From Cranoglanis bouderius (taxonomy: Eukaryota > Chordata > Actinopteri > Siluriformes > Cranoglanididae), in the NCBI GenBank assembly GCA_023630585.1, contig CM042558.1, positions 15,502,300-15,566,299 of the forward strand: a stretch of DNA of 64,000 nt, written 5' to 3'. Under the pieces are notes generated by a model that saw only the letters and a program-made list of their open reading frames with translations, had not been told where the DNA came from and did not search any database. The position numbers and the translations under genes are program-made. Shown one piece after another: positions 25,526 to 35,200 of this stretch (positions within the stretch are counted from its first letter, which is position 1; each line of letters opens with the position of its first letter).

Positions 25526-27701
25526 TGAAAACACCTTTATAAAATTATCGTTATGTTTTTTTATGTGTTGGAAACGGAGCTGAAACGCCATTTCTATACT
25601 TTTTCTAATTTACTCTTCGATAAATTTGGCTTCTTTCTAGAAATAAATTCTTACAGTAAGCAAAACTTTCTACCAATACAAGACCATTTCAAGCTTCAAA
25701 TTAATCATGTATAGAAATGGGGTGATGAGCTTATATTTGTTTTAATGCAGTCTCATAATAAGAACTATTGCCCTTTTCCCTTGCTAAGATATATATGCTG
25801 TGTTGACTCCAGCCATTGTAACCGCTTTGTACAGATAGATATTGGAAGTTTCTAGAAATCTTTAAAAGACTTGGTTTTCACAAGCTATTGGATTAATAGT
25901 GAGAAATTGGCTTCAGAGTCGTTACCAGAATCCTTTCTTAATCTCTGTCCTGGAACAGGAGAGAAAATCATCATGGCGTCACTCGGATGAGGAGGAGTGC
26001 AGCTCATCCACCAGCTCCACAGAGCGCTCTGAGGGAGACTACAGAGAGGGGTGAGGGGGGTTTTTACCATGAACATTATTTACATGGAAATAGCAAATCA
26101 ATCAGGCACTAAATCTGCCATTGTTCCACAGCAAAAGCGAGACCAACGAGATGCAAGACCTGGTCCAGATGATGACGCAGACATTACGAATGGACACCAG
26201 AGATGTCCTGTGTGAGCAGGAAAGCTCGCGGTCTAACTCGGCCGTGCTGCCCGAGTTCAAACTGAACAGGAAGTACCGAGACACGCTGATGCTTCATGGG
26301 AAAAGCAGAGAGGGAGAGCGCGACTTCCATCTCAGTGACTTCCGATCAGGTTAGGTGCACAAAATGAGCTTTAGTTAAAATTTCATATGTTGATCTACAA
26401 TGAAGACAGAATTTATCCTAAAAAATATTTCCCAGGACAGTCCTATCGCTTTATTTTAGGTTTAACTAATCAGCGAATCAGATCCCTGCTTTGTAATAAA
26501 ATTAACTGGTTCGGCAAAATCTGGCCCAAGCCCCTAAAAAACGTTTGTTAGCGGGAAGGAAACAGAACCTCAAATCCACTTTTACTTCTGTATCATTCAG
26601 TTTTGCTCATTTACAATTTTTGGGAAGCTTAATTCTCAACTCCGTATGCAGCGTTTAGCTCATGGATCCCATCCCTCTATCCTTAGATGACTCTTCAGGA
26701 CCGGCTAAGATCAGGAGAGCTGTGGAGCACTTGCGCACAGACGTGGTTAAAGGACTCGGAGTGAAACTGCTGGACAAAGTCCTGGACATCCTGCAGGAGG
26801 AGGACGAGGACAAGCGAGAGGCAAGACAGCCACTGATCCTTTGTTTCAAAGTTAAAGCTACAGGATGGAAGATTTTGGAATTTTGACACATTTCAAGGCT
26901 GTGTCCCAAACAGTATAACACACAATGATGAGTATATTTAGTGTAGAGAAAAAACTTTAGCAACTGGTTTCTTTCTACATCTTTGTTTCTTTGTGGTAAA
27001 AAAAAAAAGATACAGATTAGGCAAGACATGGGGCTCAAATCACTCACACACTCACACCTGATATATCCAAGTTTGAACTACAAAAATATGGAGATTCACC
27101 AACACTTCCATTAGTCACTAATGTAGATCACAACTAACTTCATAACTGTATAACTATATAACAAATTCCATGACGAGCATAAATTGTCCGTTCAGCAAGA
27201 AAAAAAAAAAAGCTAAAACTTTGAGTCCTAAATCATTTTCCCTCATACTGTGGATCCTGCCAGTCTACAACAGTACAACAGTATAGTTGTACTTCTTTCA
27301 TGCCTAAACATGATGACATTTGATGTATCCGAGTTGGCTTACGACGTTCTGTATGTTTACAATCTTCCAATCAATTCTGACCGAAGACCTAACTTTGAAT
27401 TAGGGGTTCAATTGGATTTAAGTCATCAAAACAAATATTTGTTTTCCATCTGCTGTGTTATTAATAACTATTTCAGATTTCCTTAATGCATGTATACCTC
27501 TATATTGGCACTTAACTGATATCTTATTTCTGCGTGTAAAGTATAAAACACGAGGGAAGTTAACATGTTAACATGTTTTCTTGATTGTGGTTCCTCTTTC
27601 AGGTCTTGCTAAGGCAGCAGATGGGAGAAGAGAAGTACAAAACCTATGCTGTGATGGTGCGGCAGCTAAAATTCTTCGAGGATGTCGCGTTCAAATGCTG
27701 A
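14809..27701 (+). CDS. nek4: Serine/threonine-protein kinase Nek4 (16 coding exons, 853 aa)
   Basis: Coding exons: 14809-14895, 16345-16611, 16845-17042, 17427-17534, 19213-19367, 19452-19575, 20456-21016, 21105-21161, 22107-22247, 22342-22488, 23714-23780, 24633-24739, 25959-26050, 26132-26349, 26687-26820, 27603-27701. Together they give 853 codons plus stop, close to human NEK4 (about 841 aa). The N-terminal NIMA-family kinase domain (about residues 1-265) shows the glycine loop GKGSYGEV (11-18), the VIKK lysine (33), HRDLKTQN (127-134), DLG instead of DFG (147-149, as in the NEK1/3/4 group) and GTPYYMSPE. The remainder is a hydrophilic, charged tail with a conserved-looking acidic C-terminal segment. 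NEK4 is linked to cilia, microtubules and the DNA damage response. The start is the ATG matching the NEK4 N-terminus. The last intron appears to use a GC donor, and exon 12 has a tandem acceptor (start 24630 or 24633). Introns carry many repeats. Confidence 0.93.
17925..18830. repeat. Family A repeat copy 1, split by a family B element
   Basis: The left part (about 17925-18280) carries family hallmarks: ttatagttacagtt, gttccttcaccagcctctc and gctgacactggagactcctt. The right part (18728-18830) resumes with the family terminus (agaaaattactcaac...attgagaattcagcag). The 18281-18727 element interrupts the two halves, so family A was there first. It lies in nek4 intron 4. Confidence 0.7.
18281..18727 (+). 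mobile_element. Family B element copy 1 (~447 bp, short inverted ends)
   Basis: It begins ttaaagtccc and ends gggactttaa, a perfect 10-bp terminal inverted repeat. Two relatives occur at about 32725-33145 and 35503-35927. The interior has no open frame. Shared internal blocks include ggcttctcatcagatttt, ctctagaatctgaagtgtcc and ggctatttaaaaaggggg. This looks like a non-autonomous DNA transposon; the superfamily is not determined. Confidence 0.7.
18855..19055. repeat. ~200-bp MITE-like or LTR-fragment repeat
   Basis: It is GC-rich relative to its surroundings. Its ends are inverted relatives: gggcaaggaggaggcg on the left, and gtggcgaggaggagggcg on the opposite strand on the right. It has no coding capacity. 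It could be a small TIR element or a degraded LTR piece. It lies in nek4 intron 4, about 160 bp before exon 5. Confidence 0.4.
19747..20240. repeat. Family A repeat copy 2
   Basis: It shows the family blocks in order: tttattcttatatgacagcaat, tttatagttactgttaacgttgtgga, gacactggagactccttcc and accaatcagtattgagaattcaacagcgct. It lies in nek4 intron 6. No coding capacity. Confidence 0.65.
21262..21515. repeat. Family A repeat copy 3 (partial)
   Basis: Degenerate blocks are present (tttatagctgttgtggatg..., ttgatgtggagtgtccgcc, and the terminus gaccaatcagaattaagcagcactgtggtat). It lies in nek4 intron 8. Confidence 0.55.
22603..22735. mobile_element. Tc1-like terminal inverted repeat fragment
   Basis: It starts cagtgccttgcataagtat, followed by tcaccccttgaacttttcc, a terminus typical of one teleost Tc1-like family. 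Only about 130 bp of the end remains and no matching opposite end is seen nearby. It lies in nek4 intron 10. Confidence 0.5.
22845..23240. repeat. AT-rich interspersed repeat with (TTTA)n head and a perfect hairpin
   Basis: A TTTA tandem tract (about 22848-22873) leads into sequence with a 17-bp perfect inverted repeat (22888-22904 / 22909-22925), then an AT-rich tail with an AAT run. The layout resembles a common fish interspersed repeat; the class is not determined. Confidence 0.4.
23905..24370. repeat. Family A repeat copy 4 (opposite orientation, with variant interior)
   Basis: One end is ctgctgaattctcgattctg followed by attggtcagagggtgttgattaat; the other contains gaggaataaaacactccggg and tttcctataacagcatgct. 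These match the ends of the other family A copies read on the other strand. It lies in nek4 intron 11. Confidence 0.6.
24837..25328. mobile_element. Non-autonomous Tc1/mariner-type element (492 bp)
   Basis: The left end is cagtactgtgcaaaagtttt and the right end is the inverted cagtactgtgcaaaggtttt; TA flanks both ends (24835-24836, 25329-25330). The interior has no transposase I can recognise. It lies in nek4 intron 12. Confidence 0.85.
25465..25522. repeat. (AT)n microsatellite
   Basis: An uninterrupted AT dinucleotide run of about 29 units in nek4 intron 12. Confidence 0.95.
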
Positions 27702-27966
27702 GCAAATCCAGTGACGAGCAAAGACCTATCATGACTCCACCGATGATAGTGGACTTTCACGGTTATACCTGGATGCCTTCGTAAATATGAACCGATCCAA
27801 TGCACTGAATGAATCGTATGTATTTATGCAACTGATCTAAACGACCAGTGTTTAATTTCTCCTGTACGACTGTAAACTTCTATATCGGCTCTATATTGAA
27901 AGTCAACTTTTTTTTCTACTGTCTACCCAATATATATTATGTTTCTAAATGTAGGATGATTTTTAT

Positions 27967-27972
27967 AATAAA
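27967..27972 (+). terminator. nek4 polyadenylation signal
   Basis: AATAAA lies about 266 nt after the nek4 stop codon, followed by a T/GT-rich stretch (cgttttgtttctgt). It is the first canonical signal after the stop. Confidence 0.7.
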
Positions 27973-28004
27973 CGTTTTGTTTCTGTAGAATACAAATAAT
28001 CTTC

Positions 28005-28010
28005 TTTATT
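28005..28010 (-). terminator. spcs1 polyadenylation signal
   Basis: The plus-strand tttatt reads AATAAA on the minus strand, about 121 nt beyond the spcs1 stop. Cleavage about 15-25 nt further would fall near 27985-27990, directly against the expected nek4 3' end. Confidence 0.65.
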
Positions 28011-28130
28011 AAGCACATGTGGAATTTTACATGAAAACAATGAAGGGAGTTGTTGAAGACGTCCATCATTTCTGCTTCAAGTCCACCGCACGAACGTGTC
28101 ACCCGGCATCCGATGTAGCAGAGCACGGTT

Positions 28131-30899
28131 CTACTTGTGTTTTTTCTTCTTTAAGTTCTCCTGAGGCTTTTCACGGGTCTCTGGCATCTCCGGTACGATA
28201 GGCTGCCATGTGAGAGGGTTTCGTCTGTACATGGGCCACGGAGGCAGTGTGAGCTGCAACATAAACAACGAATAAGGGGTGTGTGTGTGTGTGATCGTAA
28301 ATATAATATAAATATTAGATCATTATGGTGAGACGTCATATTTCCATGTGACAGATAGAAAAAATACATATTAAATAAGTGAACCTTTGTTTTTTTTTTC
28401 TTTTCAATTCAACAAAACAGACAAAGAAATACTGTTGAAACTTGTTGAATTTGTTAAACACATGACACCTGTCATTATACAGTTGATTGCAAAAGTTTAC
28501 ATCCCCCTATAGCTTTGGAATGAATAGGGGAAAATAAGCCTATTTTTTCCCCCCCAAATTCCAAGAAGTTTAAAAAAAGTTTTGCCATGAGCCTCTCATC
28601 TCCAAACCTGATCTAAAGAACCCAAACACACCAAATTTTTGTTGATAGTTTTTTCTTCTTCTTCATTTTGTGCAAAGGAGATGCAAACATTTGCACTTCA
28701 CAGTATCATGCCATTAAATTTGTGTCATATCTCTAATCCACAAATATATACCGTTATATTTGATCTAGGTACTAAATTAAGCAAAAATAAATAAATAAAG
28801 ATATGAAGCTGCTTACCAAACAGGAGATGGCAAATCCCCCCAACATTATGTACACAGTCCATCCAAACTGCTCAATAATAAGACCGTAAATGAACCCAAT
28901 GACCTGGAAATGGACAAAATGTCTGACACATATACTGATGCTGAGACACAGAAGTCATTCATAGATAAATTATAGTCATTTATATTATATATGTATGTAT
29001 AATAAATAGAGCAAAGGATCGTGGTGTGAATGTTACTTACAGCCGAGACCAGGATGACTCCTTGGAAAATCTGCTCTGCGAGTTTCTGACCTTTATAGTC
29101 CTAAATAATCCAAAATGACAGAAAAATGTACACATCTGACATCTGGATTAATTTAGATACCAATTAAAGCAAGACACTACAGGCAGAAGTGACCATTTTA
29201 GTCACGTCAAACATTTTTCAGAAAAACGTCAAACTTTTTTTTTTTTTTTTTTTAAATTAAAAACCAGAATCACTGAGTTGGAAAAAGGATCACCCCCCTC
29301 CTAAAAATGACTTGTAAACTCAATAAGGTGTAGCTAATCACCTTCTCAATGCTACACAAAGCCATTTGATTTTCAAGTGTGATCAGCTGTGGTCATTTTG
29401 ATTAGCTCAGCATGAAAAGAGCTTTCTTGGAGCATTTTGTAGTGCAACTGAAGCAAACAATCAACTATGGGTGGCAAGGCACTGTCAAAAGATCTCTGGG
29501 ATAAAGTTGTGGACAGGCACAAGTCAGGAGATGGATACTAAAAAAAAATTTCAATGGCTTTATCAATGCCTAGAAGCAGAATGAAGTCTTTTATTAAGAA
29601 GTGGATGGTATTTGGTACAACACAGACCCTCCCTGGATCAGGACGTCACTCCAAACTGGATGAAAGAGCCAGGAGGAAACCGGTCAGAAAGGCTACCAAG
29701 AGGCCTACAGCAACTCTGAAGTAGTTGCAGGAATTTATGACAGAGAGTGGTCATTGTGTGCATGTGACAACAATATCACAAATTCTCCACAAATGTGGCT
29801 TGTATGGGAGGGTTGCAAGAAAAAAAAAAAAAAAAGAAAAGCCACCCACGACTGAGCTTCGCCAAAACGCACCTTGAAGATTCTGAGGCCACATGGAAAA
29901 AGGTGTTATGGTCAGATGAATTATTTGGCCTCAACACCAAACGATATGTCTGGCAGAAATCCAATACAGCTCACCATCCAAATAACACCATTCCTACAGT
30001 AAAGCATGGAGGTGGTAATATTCTGTTATGGGGGTGTTTCTCTGCAGCAGGGACTGGAGCACTTGTCAGGATAGAAGGAAAATGGATGGGACAAAATACC
30101 GTCAAATTCTTGAGGAAAATCTGCTGCCCTCTGCCAGAAAGTTGTCAATGAGAAGAAGGTTTACCTTCCAACATGACAAATGACCCAAAGCACACAGCAA
30201 AACTGACCACACAGTGGTTGAAGGAGAAAAAGGTGAATGTCCTTGTATGGCCTAGTTCCACTTTAAAAAATGTTATTAAAAAATATTGATTAAATATAAA
30301 CTATATAGAAACTATTGTCCAGAAAACCTTTCTGTATTTTTTTTTAAATTCGAACAACATTAAATAAGTAGATTTTTATTACGTATGCAAATGTATGCAT
30401 ATTTAATTAGCTGAACCCTCATTTGCATAACTAAATATGTAAATTCTTGAAAGGCTGCAATACAAAAATTACTTAAGAATATCAGCAATACTGGCAAAGA
30501 TTAATTGTGACATTTTTTTTTAATTTAATTTTTTTAAAAAAAACACCGAATTCACCTGCAGTCTCCTGCTTTATAAAGAATGATTTGATAACATGTATGT
30601 AAGCAATTAATGTAAGACTCATAAAATAAATGTCTTTATATCGCATTGGTAACATGTGGTACAAGTATTTAAGTGTTATCACTGTGTAGAAATAAACATC
30701 TCATAAAGAGATCATTTTACAGCAATAAAACTGTGCAGTACATTTTTAGTCTCTTTGCAAAGCTGCTAACGGATGCTAGCTAACGGCTGCTAAATAGCAA
30801 GGAAACGATGAGGCACGATAAGCGAGCTAAGTAACAGATATTTATTAACAGAGCAATGCTTACCATGTGAGCTGGAAAAGAATTAAACCTGGAAAACAT
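28131..30899 (-). CDS. spcs1: Signal peptidase complex subunit 1 (4 exons, 101 aa)
   Basis: Coding exons in transcript order: 30899-30864, 29100-29041, 28903-28817, 28253-28131. All joins are phase 0 with canonical splice sites. The 101-aa product carries the family signature DYKGQKLAEQ, then two hydrophobic segments (about residues 26-43 and 50-68) around an EQFGWTVYI turn, then LPPWPMYRRNPLTWQP and a lysine-rich C-terminus. SPCS1 is a small ER membrane subunit of the signal peptidase complex with both ends cytosolic. It is non-catalytic and helps define which membrane segments are cleaved. Human SPCS1 in its common short form is about 102 aa, so the gene looks complete. Intron 1 contains a truncated Tc1-like copy. 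The gene is tail-to-tail with nek4 and head-to-head with glt8d1. Confidence 0.95.
28485..28620. mobile_element. Probable Tc1-like terminal fragment
   Basis: Starts near tacagttgattgcaaaagtt with tacatccccct following, a pattern like other teleost Tc1-like ends. No second end is found. It lies in spcs1 intron 3. Confidence 0.35.
29250..30256 (+). mobile_element. Truncated Tc1-like transposon, same family as 59642-61235
   Basis: The stretch from about 29262 (atcactgagttggaaaaagg) to cttgtatggcctagt near 30256 is nearly identical to the corresponding part of the full-length copy at about 59836-60800. The outer inverted ends are missing, and the 3' part after the VLVWP segment is cut off. The transposase relic contains an A-tract insertion (29819-29836) and other frame disruptions. 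A VLWSDEL segment with the first catalytic Asp is still legible at about 29905. It lies in spcs1 intron 1, antisense to the gene. Confidence 0.85.
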
Positions 30900-31440
30900 T
30901 TTGAAACAACAACAACAAAAAAAAAAGAACAAGAAGTCTCTAATAAACAGATGAACGCAGGATTTCCGGTTACAAAAAAGCGTACGTAGATCTGAGAAGG
31001 ACCCGAGTAAAAGTGTTGAAGGGGGTTCAAACTGCGCTACACTTGCGCATCACTAGTGGAACCGCGCAGTTTTATGCATAAGCTTTAATACAGACGTTTT
31101 TTTTTTATGTTGTTGTTTTTGAAAATTCTACTTATTTGCGATGTAAATATTTTCTTCACGTTAAAACAGAAAATAGTACTCTCTGTTTACCATACCATGT
31201 TTTTTTTTCTAAGTAAACAAATCAAGTAAAAAACAAACAAACATTTTTAATCTGTCAGTAAGATGGACACCTCACAGGCACTAGCGAATGGGTGAGGGCT
31301 TGGAGTGAGGATTTGTAGAGTATATGGATGCTAAGGAAGGCATTTGATTCACTGCTCGCGTGTCATGAGATGATGTAATGATCCGGGGAAGTCGCGTGCG
31401 GGATTTGCGTGTCTTCCAGAAGAAAGGCGTCGCGTGCTGC
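30900..31440. promoter_or_regulatory. spcs1/glt8d1 head-to-head promoter interval
   Basis: This is the interval between the spcs1 start codon (30899, minus) and a probable glt8d1 non-coding exon ending at the donor 31508/31509. Near 31040 it has a cttgcgcat segment resembling an NRF1 half-site, and near 31075 an octamer-like atgcataa. No clear TATA box. Extent and shared use are inferred from the gene arrangement. Confidence 0.5.
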
Positions 31441-31904
31441 GTCGGCTCAGATTTGCCGATGTTGAGTTGGCATTTTGGGTGAAAACCCCAGTAGGACCCC
31501 AAACGCAGGTAAATCAGGCGATCGGTGTGTTAATTGTTTTCTCGGTGCTCGCAGGTTTCTTTCGAGGATGTTTAAAGGCAGGGTTTTCTGTAGTGAGCGT
31601 GCATTTTGTGTTGTGCACGCGCTAAAATGAACACAAAATCCAGCCCTTTTTGCTAATCAATAATAAATGAAAGGTAAAAAAAAAAAAAAAGTTTTCATAA
31701 GATAAGAACCAGACATATTTTGCACAATAACTTTGTGTATTATGCAAGTGCTTTTCTTTGCACTCTTGTTTATATTATTGTCCTTCAGTAGATCAGTTCA
31801 TGCACTCATTTGTATTTTCTGCACTTGGATAAATGCTCTGATGTACGTAGCACCACTGCTTCTATATTTTTAAATTTTGCACGTTTGTACCTATTTTACT
31901 GCAC

Positions 31905-32055
31905 TGCATGAACGAATGAACACAAATCCCCACAGCCACACTCCAGAATCTAGTGGAAAGCCTTCCCAGAAGAGTGGAGGTGACGGGGAAGGGGAGGGGG
32001 GAGGAGGACTAAATCTGGAATGGGATGTTCAAAAAGCACAAACTTCTGGCCATAC
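31905..32055. repeat. Fragment related to the 13991-14486 Tc1-type element
   Basis: The segment includes ccttcccagaagagtgg and then ctaaatctggaatgggatg followed by ttcaaaaagcaca, matching the 3' portion of the element at 13991-14486 (about 14340-14445). An expanded GGGGA-type tract separates the two matches. The ends are lost. It lies upstream of, or in a 5' UTR intron of, glt8d1. Confidence 0.6.
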
Positions 32056-32250
32056 ACTTGTATTCTTCCTATCATGCTGGCGTACCAGGAGAAATGAATA
32101 AAAGTTGATCTTATCTTAATGTTGCGTCCGTCCGGATCTGATTTCCTTTGTTCTAGTTAATATGTTGTTCGTTTCATTTTCAGAGCAGGAGTACAGCTGT
32201 AGATGTGATGCAGTGGCCTGCTTAATCTACAGGGTAAAAAATCAAGCAAC

Positions 32251-35200
32251 ATGACACTCAGGAGAGGTAATCAAGAATTCATTTTTCCTTTATATTCAGT
32301 GAACTCTCGGGTTTTGTTTGTTTCCTTCTGGTTTAGAGTTTATGTCAAAATCTTTTGAAGCCCAACCTCCCAAAGTAGAGGTGTGTGTGGGTTCGATTCC
32401 CGCCTCCGCCCCGTGTGCGCGGAGTTCGCATGTTCTCCCTGTGCCTCATGGGTTTCCTCTGGGTACTCTGGTTTCCTGCCCCCAGTCCAAAGTCATGCGT
32501 TGTAGGCTGATTGGCATTTCCATATTGTCCGTAGTGTGTGATTGTGCCCTGCGATGGGTTGGCACCCTGTCCAGGGTGTGTGTGTGTGTCCCCCCCCCGC
32601 CTTGTGCCCCGAGTCCCCTGGGATAGGCTCCAGGCTCCAGAAAATAAATGGATGGATGTTATTATTTTAAATTTGTATCTGAAATTTCATGGTTCGCAGA
32701 GGAGCCATCTAAAATCTGAAACCAAACTTCAAATCAAAATTGCAGTTTTGTTCAAATTGAAGCTTTTACTATGAATATGTTCGCCTTAAGGTCATCTATA
32801 AGCTAGTGCGCTCCAAAACAGTGACGATATTTACATTTACAAGATATATGCATTTGAAATGTACAGTCTCTCTCTCTCTACCACCGATACGGATCAACAA
32901 TTTTGATGACCTCGTTCTGCACTTCGGCTTCTCATCAGATTTTCTGTCCAATCAAATGCTCTCTAGAATCTGAAGTGTCCCGCCCCCATCATTATAAATA
33001 TCCATGGTGCTAACTGTCAAGTATGGCTTAGCCTGGGGCTGTGAGGCAAACTAGACGCTATTGGCTATTTAAAAAGGGGGAGGAGCCACTCAATATGTCC
33101 TGCCCTGACTGTCACCATAGAGAAATTTGCAACACGTTGCTTACAAACTGCATTAATCCTTTTTATATTTGGCATCTCTGAGACCCAAAACCGAACTTAT
33201 ATATCTTAACTAGAGGATTTCTGGAACACATTATCAAGTCAATGTTGACACTTTTGTAAAATTACTAACCGTAATTAAGTATAAAGTTGATGAAGGGTGT
33301 TTTTTTTGTGTGTGTTTGTTTTGTTTCAGTGAACGTGGTGATCCTCGTCCTGCTCTCGATCGCCTTTTTAATCGTTGTGCATCGAAATCTGCTGAATCTC
33401 AGTGACTTCCTGAAGCAAGATGGTTCAGGTACTAAATCTTAACGGCTGTAAGTCGTCTTGTCCCGTTCACATGCTGTACGCTTTTCTGCACCGGGCTGTG
33501 AAAAGTCATTTCCCCTCTGTTAGACGCAGCCCCGGGTGCGATCCTGCCCTTTGAAAGTGGATTCTTTGCGGAGCGTAAAGTCAGGACAGGGGAGGAGATC
33601 CCGGTGGTGATCACAGCGTCTGAGGAGAGACTGGGCGCCGCCGTGGCCGCCATGAACAGCATCGACCGAAACAGCAAAGCCAACGTGGTTTTCAGCGTCG
33701 TGACACTCAACGAGTCTGTGGAACATCTCCGGTGAGGGCCAACTTTTTACCAATATGCCAGTAACTGTGTTTGAATGTTTGTGAGTGTGTGTCTAACGTG
33801 AAGCCATCTTGTGTCAGGACTTGGCTGAGCGAAACGGACATCAAGCACAAAATCATCACGTTTGAGCCGAAAATCCTGGAGGGAAAGATTTCCTCCAATC
33901 CTCAGCAATTGGATTTGGAAAAACCAGTAATTGCACATATCTCTTCTAACATGCTCTATACATGTCATGGAATTTCTTTGTATTAAGCATGTTGCTCCCC
34001 CCTCCCCCCCCAGCTTAATTTCGCCAGGTTCTACATGGCCAACTTCTTACCCGACGCAGAGAAAGCAATTTACCTGGACGATGATGTCATTGTGCAAGGT
34101 ACCCGTTATGTTCATGACAACTTCATATACGTCATATTGCTTGGGGGGGGGGGAAATCACAGTGATCACACTGTGATCTCCTTCGATCACAGGAGACATC
34201 CAGGAACTTTTTGACACGAGTCTGAAGCCTGGCCATGCTGCTGCTTTTTCAGAAGACTGCGACTCTGCGTCTTCTAAAGGCATCATTAGAGGAGCGGGAA
34301 ACCAGGTAAATATCAGTCAGATCATAATTTAAAAATAAACAAATAAATAAATAAAAGCATAAGGCTGAATAAAATTCTCAAGAAAACTGACATGAGTGGA
34401 CAAATCATAAATTCATTAGCGTGGGCACCAAGTAAAATCCAAGTCCCATTAGGAAACCTAATTTGGGAGCACGGTGGCTTAGTGGTAAGCACGTTTGCCT
34501 CCTACCTCCGGGGTTGGGGGTTCGATTCTCTGCCTGCTTCGGGGGTTTCCTCCAGGTACTTCGGTTTCCTCCCCCAGTCCAGAGTCATTGTAGGCTGATT
34601 GGCATCTCTAAATTGTCCGTAGTGTGTGAATGTGTGTATGATTGAGCCCTGCGATGGGTTTGCCACCCTGTCCAGGGTGTCCCCCGTCCCCTGGGATAAG
34701 CTCCAGGCTCTCCGTGACCAAGTGTACGATAAGCAGTATGGAAGATGGCTGGATGGAGACCTAATTGACGAGACTAAAAATTGGCACCTAACATAATGTA
34801 ATTCCATATGCCAATGGTTCAGTGGGATTTGGAACAAGTAGCGTGTGCTGTAATTACAGCATCGAGGTACGTTGCACCACCATGAGTTGCGTTAAGTTTT
34901 AAATGTAAACAATTGTTTTGCGTAAGTAAGTAAGTAGTAGGGTTTATTTCTTTTCCTGGTTGCTGAATCTACTTGTCTACCAGGCAGCTATCAATAATAA
35001 AAAATAAAAATAAAAAAAAATAGCCTTGACACAAAGGCTGCTTGTACTGGGCTGCTGATTTATCCATCTTAACAGTTACACTTGGCAAGACCCTCAACTG
35101 TAACAGCTCTGACAATTCCTGGGATTGAAACTCTCAATTATTATTATTATTATTTTATTTTATTTTTTTTTAAACAGAAGAGTTATATTGGCTTTCTGGA

